DNA of 64,000 bases from Hymenopus coronatus (GCA_030762935.1 CM060886.1:29800509-29864508), one strand, 5' to 3'. Shown: positions 32,469 to 44,275, counted from the stretch's first letter. A program made the numbers and translations. Notes: generated from the letters alone by a model not told the origin.

Positions 32469-33129
32469 CACTATTTGAAGAAAAGTAATATAAGATATTT
32501 TTGTGCTGCATTATCATACAATATAATATCACTAGAGAAAAAGTAACTCTCAGATTGTACATGTACTACATCTTGATAACAACTGGATTTCTATTATTTA
32601 TACTTCTTCAGTGGTTGTCTGAAGATGTGGATTCATTTTAGCATACTGAGGTCATAGTAGGGGAAATAGAAGGTATGTTGTGGGTATTATTGTATTGAAT
32701 TGGGTGTGGCACAGAGTAGAACATATTGTAAGGTACCAGGTGATTTTGAATACATTATATTTCATTTAGCAAGAGGTGATATTGCATTAGTTTCAGCTAT
32801 CGATATCAATGGCAAGATATGAGGACACCACCATAACATTGTGGTTTCCTCATAATGCAGTTCTGGCATAAGCATGGTTTTAACTATAAAAGCTTCAATA
32901 ACTAGGACACAGAGAAGCTAACATCTGAGCTGTTAATACTAGCATCAACAGAACAGGCATAAAGTTTATTTAAAAGTGTTAACTTTAAGAACTTCATAAT
33001 GAACAGGTGAGTTTAGTGAAATTATGTAATCCCTTGGGTTCTGTCCCCTTCTGCTCCCTAACCATGCATCCTTAAAATTCATCTAATTGATAGTAAAAGC
33101 ACTGTGTCTCCTTGCACCCTAGATATATT

Positions 33130-34590
33130 TATTTATCACTCTTGATCTTTCCCCGAATAGAAACACATGAAGCCAAATACTTACGTATTATTTTTGATAC
33201 AAAATTAACATGGAAAAAACACACTGATAATATAATAAAAAAAAAACAAGGAAAAAATTACCACTATTAAAAAGACTGGCAGGCAAGAAATGGGGAAGTA
33301 CTACACAAACTATAAACACTTTTTACAAGATGTATATTAAACCAATATTTAAATATTGTGAAGAGATACTAATACCTGCAAATATAGAAAAACTTAATAT
33401 TCTACAAAATCAAACTCTTTGCCTAGTAACTGGAGCTGTTAAAACTATCCCATTATTTGCTCTACAAATTTTAACAAATAATCCAAGACTGGAACTTGAC
33501 ATTGAACAAGTAGCCTTCTTACAACATGAAAATTTAATTAGATACCTTTCAATGACTGGGAGAAAATAAAACCACACATAAACCTAAAAACTCAAGAAAA
33601 GTCAAAGAAATCAAACATAGATTAAAACTTTCTTACTTAAAAGAAAACATACAAACAAATATTAACCCATTAGAACTATTTGATATTGAACACTATCTAC
33701 ACTTAGCTGAAGAATTTACAAAATCTGAAATCTCTTCATGTGTTCTGAAACAAATGACATTAGAAATAATAAATTTAAGATACCCTACCAATGAAGGCTA
33801 CATGTTTATACTGACGGTTCTAGCTTACCAAATAATAGTGGTACAGGTGCAGGTGCAATATGTCCTCTCTTCTCTTTCTACGAAAGATTAAGTTTAAAAA
33901 TTACAAATTTTGATGGAGAGATTTTGGCAATACTTCAGAGCTTACAAAACCTACTATATCATATAAATAAATTTGAAAAAGTTGTACTATTATCTGACTC
34001 TAAAGCAGCTATTATATCCATAACATTTGATGTAACACCTAGTAACTTAAATATTGCAGAATGCTGCAAAATCATAAAACAACTAATGAATTTAAATAAA
34101 AGATTAATACTTCAATGGATACCAGCACATTGCAGAATACAGGGTAATGAAACAGCTGACTTTCTGGCCAAGAAAGGTAGTAAAATTACATCAAATTCAT
34201 CTGATCCAATAAGTTATCACTCTATCAAAAGAATCATTATATCAACATATAATAACAAAATTAAAGAAGATAATGTATTACAAACAAAAGGAAAACCATG
34301 GGAAAATTTATGTAATACCACTACCAGAATCACTACATTACCAAGAAAATCCTCTGTAGCAATTTTTAGACTCCTAACAAGCCATGATTATTTCAATAGA
34401 CATTTATTCAGGATTGGTATAGTGAGATCTCCTCTGTGTCCTTTCTGTACACATTAAGAAGATATTGGTGGAAACCATCTATTGCACTGCCCAGCCTTGA
34501 GTCGACATGATAATATGACATCAAAATACTGGAATGCAAGAGAGCGAATGGCTTCACTGCCAACTGCTCAACATTAGATACCAACATATA
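33130..34590 (+). mobile_element. LINE 3' end with RNase H domain, in intron
   Basis: The thumb region (KYLRIIFDTKLTWKKHTDNI near 33175) is followed by a frame at 33330-33569. An RNase H domain follows at 33800-34190, with 'YTDGS'-type sequence near 33810, FDGEILAILQSLQNL, LLSDSKAAI and WIPAHCRIQGNETADFLAKK. A C-terminal zinc knuckle SPLCPFCTH...HLLHC near 34430-34490 ends it. Frame breaks separate the parts. Such RNase H LINEs belong to the I/R1/LOA-like groups. It sits in the 5.6 kb intron between exons C and D. Confidence 0.8.
33924..34457 (+). pseudogene. RNase H and zinc-knuckle segment of LINE
   Basis: A 177-residue continuous frame. The second, third and fourth acidic positions of RNase H are visible (E in GEILAIL just upstream, D in LLSDSK, D in ETADFLAKK), with the basic WIPAHC motif between. 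It ends in CPFC with the rest of the zinc knuckle beyond a stop. It degraded after insertion; other parts of the polyprotein are out of frame. Confidence 0.75.
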
Positions 34591-34822
34591 CACTCTCTTG
34601 CACCTTAAACTCTGAGACCAGCTATATCTCTGAGCCTATTATCCCCTTGGGATGCACAATATACAGATAGCTCCTACCTCACACTATGTATCCCGCAATA
34701 TAATCAGATTAGATCACATCAACAAAAAGATAAATATATGATGCAGAAAAGCCAAAAGCTAAATATTAAAACCAAACTTTGCAAACACACAAATGTATTT
34801 TGTAGTTACATAGTGAACAACC

Positions 34823-35162
34823 GTGGTAGTCTCCTTAGCGCGGTGGTAGCGTTGCTACTTACCAAGCGGGAGACCTGGGTTCGATCCCCAGTACCGGCGT
34901 GGGGATTTTTCCCCCGCTGGGAGACCTGGCCCGGGGTGCACTCAGCCTCGTAAGGTCCCTGAGGGGCCAATTGAGGAGCTACAGCGGCTCCAGGTCATGA
35001 GGACCGCATTAACCGGCCGGGGGGATTCGAGGCACTGACCACGTCTCACCCTCCAAAACTGCACCCCATCCATGACGTCTATAGTGGACCGACATGGGGG
35101 ACGCAGCGGTCGGGCGGTAGGCCAAGGTTCCCCGTGAGCTGTCGTGCCATGGAGTTAAGTTA
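34823..35162 (+). mobile_element. GC-rich tRNA-derived SINE S3 with target-site duplication
   Basis: TTAGCGCGGTGGTAGCGTTG (A box) and CTGGGTTCGATCCCC (B box) are followed by a GC-rich body unlike the rest of the window (GGGAGACCTGGCCCGGGGTG, GCGGTCGGGCGGTAGGCC). The 12-bp target duplication TAGTGAACAACC is at 34811-34822 and 35163-35174. Little divergence in the duplication suggests a young insertion. Confidence 0.85.
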
Positions 35163-35490
35163 TAGTGAACAACCATCTTCATTTAAAATCCCAAGCCTAT
35201 TCTATACCCTAGTGGTTAGAAGATAAAACACATGTTCCCACCTGCTATTTCACCATACCAAAATGAATCTTGAGACCTCAGCAAAGATGCAACTGCTTAA
35301 GATCCCTGGACAACTGCACTAAATAACAGTCTAATTAATACCAAGTGAAAGCTTCTATTTATAAGAGTGATTTAAATATAAATCTTAAATTGTTTTCAGT
35401 GTTATTTTTTTCCTAAGTAAACATGTAATTAAGTTTTATGTATTTCCTTATAATTTCTTTTGACATAATAGTGCTGACTTTTGTTCACAG

Positions 35491-35616
35491 AAAATACGTG
35501 ACTGCTCATTTATGCACTACCACAATGGGACAAATGCGGCTATCATTCTTATGGAAAATGAAGAATTACAGAAGCTTCGTTTCAGAGAAACGTATTTGCA
35601 ACTCTATTTTCCTTAG
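35491..35616 (+). CDS. Exon D (terminal) of PG-rich/zinc-ribbon protein
   Basis: The acceptor TTTTGTTCACAG is followed by a phase-0 frame KIRDCSFMHYHNGTNAAI...QKLRFRETYLQLYFP and a TAG stop at 35614. It directly continues the charged end of exon C. The His/Cys-containing RDCSFMHYH and the conserved-looking C-terminal helix suggest one compact domain with the Cys pairs of exon C. I believe related C-terminal domains occur in uncharacterised metazoan ciliary proteins, but cannot name the orthologue. Confidence 0.75.
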   Translation, partial: KIRDCSFMHYHNGTNAAIILMENEELQKLRFRETYLQLYFP

Positions 35617-35669
35617 AAAAATACAAAAAAAAAAAAAAAAAAAAACAAGTTTAATAAGTAAAAAGGAAA

Positions 35670-35675
35670 AATAAA
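35670..35675 (+). promoter_or_regulatory. Candidate poly(A) signal
   Basis: AATAAA 54 bp after the stop codon of exon D. Further AATAAA motifs lie at about 35740-35795. Confidence 0.45.
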
Positions 35676-35861
35676 AGTACATCAGAACAAAAGAAAGAAT
35701 TACATCTTTGAAGAGGAGCAGTATTGTGCAGTGCAGCTGGATATTAATAAAATAATTAATGCAATTAATAAAATAAAAGTTTTAATTGCAATAAAGATCC
35801 TTTCAATTGCCTGAAAATTAAATGGTCCATTAATTTAAAGTTAAAAAAAATCTAACGTATT

Positions 35862-36715
35862 CCATTCACATGACTTTCTCTACATCTCTGCAACAAATTA
35901 TTGTTAAAAAGCTTATGCTTCTAATTATTTCATGCTAATCAAAAAAAATTAGCAGAAATAGCCTTTATTACTTGTTTCCTTGCAAGTAGAAGCACAATAA
36001 GGGAGTAACATAGGATAAAGTGACAATTAAAAGCTGGTTGCTACGAGACTGAAGTTCCTTTGTTTGTAGGTCCACGAGTTGACAAATTCCCATCTGAGAA
36101 AAGTATGTTTTTTAAAGCTAAAACCAAAAACAAGGAATATCTAAAAAATGATCAACTCCACGAAAAAAATGTATACAACATAAATTGTGTGTTTTAATGT
36201 GCTCTACACTTTTTGTGTGGTAAGTTTTTGTCTATCTCTTACGGCTTAGCAGTTATACAAAATTCTGTAAACTTCATCCAGAATAAAGAGGTCTTCAGAG
36301 GCTATTCCCAGAAAACTCAAGATATACATTTTATTTGTCAGGTAAAAATCTTTAATATGTAATATTTAAATCAAAATCGTTAGAGCCATTTTTGAGAAAA
36401 TAAAAATTTTGAACAAATTCCATGTAAAGGATAGTTGGGGGTTTGGGGATTTGCTTGAAAATCTTTGTGCTACATCTTTGGAAGATACCAAACCTAAATA
36501 CCAAGTTTAGTTTTTAACGGTCTTTTCATTTTTGAGCTATGCTGTCTATAGACACACAGACTCACACACATGCACCTTTTTGTAAAAATGTTTTTTTTTG
36601 GACTCAGGGGGTCTCAAAACATGTATTTCTGGTGAACTCTCGGTATGGAATTTTTGGAGTGATTACAATATGTTCTCTAAACTCTATGTACATAGCACGT
36701 GTAAAAGAAATCAAG
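35862..36715 (+). repeat. XR1 dispersed repeat, full-length-like copy
   Basis: From ATTCCATTCACATGACTTTC to the terminal region near 'CTCTATGTACATAGCACGTG'. It contains the palindrome box at ~36498 and 'TCTGGTGAACTCTCGGTATG'. It pairs head-to-head with the reverse copy at 36722. Confidence 0.8.
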
Positions 36716-36721
36716 AAACAT

Positions 36722-37011
36722 GTCTGTGTGTGGACAGCCTAGCTCAAAAATGAAAAATTGTTAAATACCAAACTTGGTATTTAAGTTCAGTATCTTCCAA
36801 AGATTTTCAAGAAAATCCCTCTACTCCTAACTACCCTTTACATGAAAAATTTTTTGAAAATGATGACTTTTTCAAAAATGGCTCTAACAATCTTTATTAA
36901 AATGCCAAATGTTTATGATATTTTGATGAACAAAATGTATATCTTGAATTTTCTGGGAATATCCTCTGAAGACCTTTTCAACTAGTAAACTGCAAGAGAT
37001 AGATATAGAGA

Positions 37012-37065
<54 letters not shown>

Positions 37066-37135
37066 GAGGAAGAAGAAGAAGAAGAAGAAGAAGAAGAAGA
37101 ATTTCTTGTTAAAACACACAATTTATGCCATATAA
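36722..37135 (-). repeat. XR1 dispersed repeat, partial reverse copy
   Basis: Starts GTCTGTGTGTGGACAGCCTA, then the palindrome AAATACCAAACTTGGTATTT at 36765. It runs to 'GTAAACTGCAAGAGATAG', where a microsatellite replaces the expected sequence. Confidence 0.75.
37013..37101. repeat. (GA)n then (GAA)n microsatellite
   Basis: Pure GA for ~50 bp and GAA for ~40 bp, inside an XR1 copy at the place of its 'AGAGATAGA' motif, from which it probably grew. Confidence 0.9.
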
Positions 37136-37139
37136 TAAC

Positions 37140-37800
37140 TCAAATTCAATAAAATACTAAACTTGGTATTTAAGTTTAGTATCTTTCAAGGATGCAACAT
37201 GAAGATTTTGAAGAAAATCCCTGCACCCCAAATTACCATTTACATGGACAAATTTTTGAAAATTTTGATTTTCTCAAAAATGGCTAAAATGATTTTGATT
37301 AAAATACCCTATATAAAAGATGCTTTCATGAAAAATAAAATATATAATTTGAATTTTCTGGGAAGTCTCTGAAGACCTCTTTATTCTTGATGAATTTTGC
37401 ATAACTGATAAACCGTTAAGCGTTAGACAAAAGTTTACTACTTAAAAGAGTGTAGAGCTTGTTAAAACACACAATTTAAGTCATATGTTTTTTTCCATGA
37501 GTTGACCATTTGTTAAATATTCCTTATTATTGCCTTCAGTTTTAAAATATTACACTTTTCAATACAGGAATTTGTCAACTCCTGGCAATGCATAGAAACA
37601 GATTTTATCCACATGGCAAAGAGCTTTTAAAATATTTGACTATCATTTTAGTGTAGTGTATTCCCCTATTTTCCTTCTGCTTACAAGAAAGCAAGAACAT
37701 TTCTGCTTGATTAGCATGAAGTAGATAGAAGAATGAGTGTTTTAACAATAATTTGTTACAGAGATGTAGAGAAAGTCATATGAATGGAACACATGATTTT
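37140..37800 (-). repeat. XR1 dispersed repeat, reverse copy
   Basis: Begins at the palindrome box (37150) and ends with GATGTAGAGAAAGTCATATG at ~37785. A frame at 37163-37372 is one of several similar frames in XR1 copies. Confidence 0.8.
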
Positions 37801-37829
37801 TTTTTTTTTTTTTTTTTTTGTAGATTTAA

Positions 37830-38115
37830 CCATTTTTGAGATTTTCCAGGTTACTGGTTTCAGTTTTAAGTTACTTTTCTAAAATAGAAAGACATCTTCT
37901 TTTTAGTCTCTCTTTTGTTTACTCCTAGCAAGAATTTCAACAAAATCAAATAGCAACCTGATTTTAAAGTGTTTGACTATTGCTTGCTTAATGTTGTTCC
38001 TGCAACAAAATAAGTCCATTTCTGGAACAAAAATAGAAGAATAAGAACAAAAAATAGTTTTTGTAGGAATAGGTAGAGAAAGTTATGTGAATGGAACCCA
38101 TTAGATTTTTTTGTT
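37830..38115 (-). repeat. XR1 fragment (terminal part)
   Basis: Shows 'ACTCCTAGCAAG', 'AGCAACCTGATTTTAAAG' and the end GGTAGAGAAAGTTATGTGAA. It repeats only the terminal third of the family. Confidence 0.6.
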
Positions 38116-38589
38116 AAATAAGGGTTCTATCTTATGATTTTAGGGGGTCCTTTAATAGAAATGCTGGGAGAAGACAATGCCCTAGCTGTGTAAATTAGGG
38201 GGGCTGAAAGTGTCTTGCCCCACTAAGTTGATGTTTTTGGGTATCAGTCAATTTGAGTAGCTCTTGCTGTTGTATCTGTCCTCATACTAATTGTGGATAT
38301 TGCTCATTCTGAATAATACTAAAGGCCATCTCAGAAGTTATGCTGAAAGCTCTTAAATTGGAAGTCTGGTGACAATGGCAGTCTTATAGTTTCAAAGAGC
38401 AACATGTTTTGACCTCGTAAAGTGTGCATGATAGTTTGCACATCACAGGATTTCACACAACACTGCGTACAGTCAGCAAAGATGCATGAATTGTTGAGTC
38501 AAACACAATGCAAGATGGCTCACTCTCGATGTGATTTTTGTGCAATGATGTGAATATAAAAAGTAGTTAAATGCACAGGAATGCTGCTC

Positions 38590-41115
38590 TTTTCTAGTAC
38601 ATACTTGGTTGGTTGCTAATGCTCAGCATATTGGAATTCCTCCATTTGCCTTCTTGCTTCCCAGTAGCGCGATGAGCTGTTAAATTTTGACACTTCATAA
38701 GTGTCATTGTGAAAGCTTCTTCACTGCAGAGTATACAATTTGGAATTGGAAGGATGTTTAGTTTATGTAAATGGGAAGCCAAACAATCATATCCTGTATG
38801 TAATTGAGCAACAGCTGTTGATAGTATTCTGGAATTATTGTTGTTTTGTTCAACAAGGTTTTCTATTGTTTATTTGTTTTCTGTAGGATGGTTATCTGTA
38901 TTATTAGTTTTGATGAGTGAAGCGATAAGAGTTTTTAATTTGATGGATTGTTGTGACTTCTTTTTTTTTGCTAAGACATCTGCCTTTTCTTTACCTAGGA
39001 TTCCACAGTGTGAGGGAATCCACTATAAAACTATTGATTTGTAAAGAGATTGTAATACTTTGGTAGATTTCAGGTGTTCCTTTGTTGTACATACACTGGC
39101 ACAAATGGCTTGTAATGCAGATTTTGAATCACTGAAGGTGACACTTATTATAGAGAACAATGTGATAGAAAAGCTGTTTTAGTGCAGAATTGATTGCCTC
39201 AAATTTACCATCAAAATGGGTTGAGTTTGGACCATGAGATATGTAAGAGCAAAATCATTTGCTGTATAATCCAGCACCTGCTGTAATCATTAAAATTGTG
39301 TCCAATTTAGATCCATCGCTAAAAATATGTATCCACTCATTTTCTGGAAATTTTGTGTAGGTAGTTTCTAAGGCAACTTGTTTTAGTTGAATTGGGTTTG
39401 CAGCTTGTTTGCTAATTTGTATCATTAATTCTATGTTACAATCAATTTTAATTCTATTAACAGGATAAGGCAGAGGGGATAACTTTTCTATATTATAAAT
39501 GTTTCTTCAAATAATTAACTGTATTGATTTTGTAGAGCTTTAACATTTTGTATAAAACCTTATTGGGTTTCTAAGTTTCTAGGAGTACCTGAATAGTTTC
39601 TCCAGTAGTTTATATTATGGAGTCTTTTCAACTTTTCATACAGGACTACATTGAATACAGTCTGCCTGTAATGATATGTTGTGTGTAAATCCTTGCAGAA
39701 CTGATTTTTTTTTTTTTTTTTTAAACAGGCACTGTATCCCCTATTTACATTCCCCCTGTATGATTACTGGTTTTACTGTTCCTTTACACAAACATATAAC
39801 ACCCATGTCCAAGGTGGGACTCGAACCCACAATCCCCTGCCCACGAAGCACCAAAGCGAGAAGCCTTAGCGAGCGTGGCCATGGGGACCGGCCCATGATT
39901 TGGGAGTAGATGAAACAACACCTGTAATAATGTATAATGCTTGATTTTGAACTTTCCTTACCTTATCTTAATTTGATTTGTTTGCTGTAATAATTGTTTC
40001 ACTACCATACTGGAACATTGGTTTGATATGGACTTTATATGTAGTATTCAATCAATACTTGTCTAGAACATCCCCATTTATTTCCAGCTTATCTTTTCAA
40101 AATGGACAGTCTTCTACTGGCTTTCTCTGTTACTGTCAATATCTATTTCCATTTATTGTCAAATGTTACCCAAAATATTTATAAGCTTCGGTTTGAGTGA
40201 TTATGACTTTGTCCAATATAAGCGAGACTGTTTGTGTCTTATGAGATACAGAATATTTGACAATTTGTTTTCTCAGTGTTAACTTGCATATAATTTTCTT
40301 TACACCAGCTAGGCAATTTACACAGTGCATCATTCACTGTGAGGCGAGTTGACGGTGATATTTTCTTTTCAGTGGTTCAAATTACTAGATCGTCAGCAAA
40401 AAGAGACAGTTGATATTGTGCAATGCTTTCAACTTTTTTGGTAGGTCATTTATCATCAGGTTGAAGAGGATAGTGCTGGAGACAGGACCTTGCAGGAGAT
40501 CTTTTTTTGACTGTTTGAATTTTGATATTGTTTCCTCAATCTAGCAGCAAAAAAAGCAAGAATTTAAAAAATGTTAAACCAACGCAGCATTTGTTTATGC
40601 CTATTTTATATAACTTTATTCGCCAAGCTGAATCATAAGCACTTTTGAAATCTACAAAGACTGTCTCCTGTTTATCTAAACTGTCTATGATTTCTTGGCA
40701 GAGCTTAACTGTTTGTTGAGTTGTAGATTGAAGCTACCTGAAGCCTGCGTGTGCTGGAGAAAGCATATTTTGGTTTTCAAGAAATCAGTCTAGTGCAGAT
40801 CATGTTTTTCATAAGTTTGGCAAGGGTACTAGTTAAGGAAATAGGTCTGTAGTTTTGGATATTTTCTGCTGATTTATTTGGTTTCAGGATCAGTATTATT
40901 ATAGATTTCTTCCATACTGATGGAACTGATGCCAGATTAAATTGAATGTACACAAATACTGCGACCTTTGTTACCTATATTTAATCATTTCACCTGATAT
41001 TTGATCAGGTTCTGTACTTTTATTACTTTTCAGTTAATCAATTGCATTGTTAAGTTCCTAGATGTCGAAATCTTGTGTGAAGACATCATACGTGTCTAGG
41101 CAGTGGAATTATTTT
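38590..41115 (-). mobile_element. RNase H LINE, 3' two thirds, reverse strand
   Basis: On the minus strand, from right to left: a reverse-transcriptase core with LFADDLVI near 40390-40410 and motif PCKVLSSTIL-like sequence upstream. RNase H follows with IFSDGSKLDTILMITAGAG near 39260-39330 and GKFEAINSALKQL near 39180-39220. A zinc knuckle NCILCSEEAF...LMKCQNL at 38690-38740 ends it. Many stops. The domain order is the same as in the LINE at 33130, probably the same clade. A SINE interrupts it at 39720-39900. Its endonuclease part lies beyond the Penelope/XR1 block, at 45079. Confidence 0.75.
39720..39902 (-). mobile_element. tRNA-derived SINE S6, reverse strand
   Basis: The minus strand has CCATGGCCACGCTCGCTAAG (A-box region), GTGGGTTCGAGTCCCACC (B box), the body 'ATGGGTGTTATATGTTTGTG' and, at the left end, a poly(T) on the plus strand (39705-39722). 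No other copy in the window. Confidence 0.65.
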
Positions 41116-41121
41116 TTATTT

Positions 41122-41345
41122 AATTCAAAAGCTTCTCGGGCTTCTAACCAGGTAAAAACTTGGCTTGATACCAACGTTTTGAAGAAGTGCATCTTCCTCG
41201 TCTTCAGGGTGAACTGATGGGGAAGATGCACTTCTTCGAAACGTTGGTATCAAGCCAAGTTTTTACCTGGTTAGAAGCCCGAGAAGATTTTGAATTAATA
41301 CGTCGCCAGGAAAGCTTCAGTTCTTATTTTATTTTTGATTTGTTT
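41122..41345. mobile_element. Penelope terminal repeat, palindromic dimer
   Basis: Two ~75 bp arms (41122-41196 and 41221-41296) are nearly perfect inverted copies, separated by 24 bp. They contain 'CTTCTTCGAAACGTTGGTAT' and 'CCAGGTAAAAACTTGGCTTG'. The same sequence forms the inverted ends of the Penelope relic at 43384-44400. This looks like a solo, head-to-head pair of terminal repeats left after loss of the coding part. Confidence 0.75.
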
Positions 41346-41354
41346 TTATATCTC

Positions 41355-42475
41355 TTTTTACTTTCTCTAGCCCCATATGTACAATGTACATAGGGATAGA
41401 GAAGGTATTGTAATGCACCCAAAAATTTGATACCGAGATTTCACTGGAAATATATGTTTTGGGGTCCCCTGAGTCTGAAAAAAACACTTTTAAAAAAAAG
41501 GTCTGTGTCTGTGTGTGTGGACAGCATAGCCCCAAAACAAAAAGACTGTTAAATACCAAACTTGGTATTTAGGTTTAGTATCTTCCAAGGATGCGACATG
41601 AAGATTTTCAAACAAATCCCCCCACCACAAACTACCCTTTACATGAAAAAAAAATTGAAAATTTTGATTTTCTTAAAAATGGCTCTAACGATTTTAATTA
41701 AAATCCTGTATATTAAAGCTATTTATGTCCGAAATAAAATGTATAACTCAAATTTTTTGGGAATAGCCTCTGAAGGCCTCTTTATTCTGGATGAATTTTG
41801 CTTAACTGCTAAACCGTAAGAGATAGAAAAAAACGTACTGCAATAAAATTTATCTCATGACAAAACACACAATTATTGTCCTTTACGTTTTTGTTGTGGA
41901 GGTAACCGTTTTCGAGATATTCCTTGTTATTGGTTTCAATTGTGAAGTACTTAAACTTTTCTCACACAGGAAGTGTCTGTTTTTCTTTTGTTCTACTCCT
42001 GGCCAAGCAAAGAAGTGATTTGTTTGCCCGCCTGGGTAGTGTGCTGGTAGCAAGTCTGCCTCACATTCAAAAGGTCGTGAGTTCGAATCTTGCTAAGGGT
42101 GAGTTACCCAGATAAGGTTTTTTCGGGGTTTTCCCTTATCCTGAGAAGACGAATGTCGAGTAACTTTAAGCTCCGTGGACCCCGAAAATATTTGAGCATC
42201 ATTTCATCAATTTCATTCATCGTCCGATATGACCAACTAGGTTAAAGGACGTTAAGAAGGAATTAATTTGCAATGACAATCGCATAACTATAGCTTTTAA
42301 AACATTTGACAATCATTTTAGCATAGTGCATTCCCTTATTCCCTTCTACTTATAAGGTACTAAGTAATAACATTCTGCTAACATTTGTACATTGTGTACA
42401 AAGAAGAATAATCTTTTGTAGGAGTTTTGTAGAGTAGCTAGAGAAAGTCATGTGAGTGTAACACATCAGATTTTT
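41355..42475 (-). repeat. XR1 dispersed repeat, reverse, full length, SINE-interrupted
   Basis: Starts TACTTTCTCTAGCCCCATAT with the terminal hairpin and ends GTAGCTAGAGAAAGTCATGT. It contains an 85-residue frame at 41562 (FSIFQGCDMKIFKQIPPPQT...) similar to frames in other copies. SINE S1 sits at 42025-42265. Confidence 0.8.
42025..42265 (+). mobile_element. SINE S1 in XR1
   Basis: GGGTAGTGTGCTGGTAGCAA (A box) and GTGAGTTCGAATCTTGC (B box), with the body as at 19225. The poly(A) tail is short. Confidence 0.8.
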
Positions 42476-42477
42476 CT

Positions 42478-43330
42478 TTATTACTTTCTCCGCACATACT
42501 ATCTACATGGTGTATAGAGAAAGTATTGTAATGCACCCAAAAATTTGATACCATGATTTCACCAGAAATTCATGTTTTGGATCCCCCAGAATAAAAAAAA
42601 AAAACATTTTTACAAAAAGGTCTATGTGTGTGTGTGTCTGTGGAAAGCATAGCCCAAAAATGAAAAGACTTAAATACCAAACTTGGTATTTAAGTTTAGT
42701 ATCTTCCAAGGATGGGACACAAAGATTTTCAAGAAAATCCCCCTACTCCCAGCTACCTTTTACATGGAACTTTTTCCGAAAATTTTGATTTTCTTAAAAA
42801 TGGTTATAACAATTTTGATTAAAATGTCAAATATTTAAGATATTTACCTGAAAAATAAAATGTATTTCTTGAACTTTCTGGGAATAGCCTCAGAAGACGA
42901 ATTTATACTGGATGAATTTTACGGAATTTTGCATAACTGCTAAACCGTAAGAGATGCACAAAAACTTAACACACATAAAATGTAGATCACATTAAAAGAC
43001 GCAATTATGTCATGTATATTTTTTTATGGAGTTGATGGTTTTTGACATATTCCTTGTTTTTGGTTTCAGCTTAGAAAAAATGATACTTTTCTCATAAAAA
43101 TTCCTGTCCATACAAACAATGGAACTTCAGTCACATAGCAACCAGCTTATGGTTATCAGTTTAGCCTATAGTACTCCCTTATTTCCCTTCTACTTACAAG
43201 GAAGCAAGTAATAAGACTATTTCTGTTAATTTTTTCTTGATTAAAATGAAGTAAATAGAAGCATAAGCCTTTTAACAATAATTTGTTGCAGAGATGTAGA
43301 GAAAGTCATGTGAATGGAACACATCAGATT
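42478..43330 (-). repeat. XR1 dispersed repeat, reverse, second tandem copy
   Basis: Starts TTATTACTTTCTCCGCACAT and ends GATGTAGAGAAAGTCATGTG. Together with 41355-42475 it forms a direct tandem pair. Confidence 0.8.
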
Positions 43331-43698
43331 CTTTTTCATGTTTTTTGATGATGGAAAGTATTGTGTAAAATTTTGTAAAGAATTTACAATTTAATTCAAA
43401 ATCTTCTTGGGCTTCTAGCCAGGTAAAAAAACTTGGCTTGACACCGTTTCGAAGAAGTGCATCTTCCTCGTCTTCAAGGTGAACTGATGGTTTGAGCTTG
43501 TGGAGACTAGTATTTATAAGAGCTGGGATGAAGCTAACATCTAATTGGTTCGCGTGATATTATGGCCTGGTATTTAAGATGACTGAGACATGGGCACGGA
43601 CTTCGTAGAAAACTATTTATAGCAATTATTCGGCTAATGTTTTGTGTTTGAGCACGCACCTGCTAGAAAATAAGTCTTGGAAGACTGCAGGTAGAGGA

Positions 43699-44208
43699 TT
43701 AGGTATTAAGGCTCTTTAACATTGGTGTCCATGCTGAACTTAATTGTAGGCCAGAATCGCGATTTAGATTATTTGTTTCAGATGAGATGGCTAAAGCTTC
43801 TTTTACTCTCCTTTCCCAGTAGTTCGAACACTTTGCCACTATCTTAGTGTTGGTAAAGTTAGCTCTGTGGCTCTGTTCTATACAGTGTTCAGCCAGTCCA
43901 GATTTTTCGGGTTGCATAAGCCTTATTGATCTTTGGTGTTCAGAAACGCGTGTGGCAATAGTGTGTCCTGTTTGGCCAATGTATGCTGCGCTGCATTCGC
44001 AAGGAATGTGGTAGACACCAGGTACTCTGAGAGCTAAATTATCTTTAACTGGCCTGACCAAATTTTTGATTTTAGGTGGTGGCTTATGGATGGTTTTGAC
44101 ATTATATTTGTAGAGTAGTCTACTAATCTTTCCCGAAAAATTGCCGGTAAACGGTATATAGGCTATGGCGGCTGGCTTGTCTTTCTGTTGAGTGTTCTTG
44201 CAAACCAA
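43699..44208 (-). CDS. GIY-YIG endonuclease domain of Penelope-like element (partial)
   Basis: An intact 169-residue frame. GVYHIPCECSAAYIGQTGH is the GIY-YIG motif region (GVY...AYIG) with the Cys pair typical of Penelope linkers. RVSEHQRSI supplies the catalytic Arg/His helix, and further on AEHCIEQSHRANF and ERRVKEALAI (Glu helix) complete the domain. In the family this nuclease nicks target DNA for reverse transcription. The N-terminal reverse-transcriptase part is absent, so the frame is a remnant, though free of stops. Confidence 0.8.
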   Translation of the reverse strand: MVCKNTQQKDKPAAIAYIPFTGNFSGKISRLLYKYNVKTIHKPPPKIKNLVRPVKDNLALRVPGVYHIPCECSAAYIGQTGHTIATRVSEHQRSIRLMQPEKSGLAEHCIEQSHRANFTNTKIVAKCSNYWERRVKEALAISSETNNLNRDSGLQLSSAWTPMLKSLNT

Positions 44209-44275
44209 TCAGATGTTAGCTTCATCCCAGCTCTTATAAATACCAGTCTCCGCAAGCTCAAACCATCAGTTCACC

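Larger units (their letters stand above)
16961..35616 (+). other. Gene locus: PG-rich/zinc-ribbon protein, four visible exons
   Basis: Exons 16961-17133, 28419-28597, 29641-29899 and 35491-35616 join in consistent phases (1-0, 0-2, 2-0, 0-stop) with AG/GT borders throughout. They give about 244 residues of a continuous product. Introns are ~11.3, 1.04 and 5.6 kb and are packed with transposons: mariner, LINE and LTR relics in the first; SINEs and a LINE in the last. Upstream exons must exist, since the first visible exon opens within a codon, but I could not find them to the left. The giant inverted-repeat element may therefore also lie within this gene. Confidence 0.7.
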
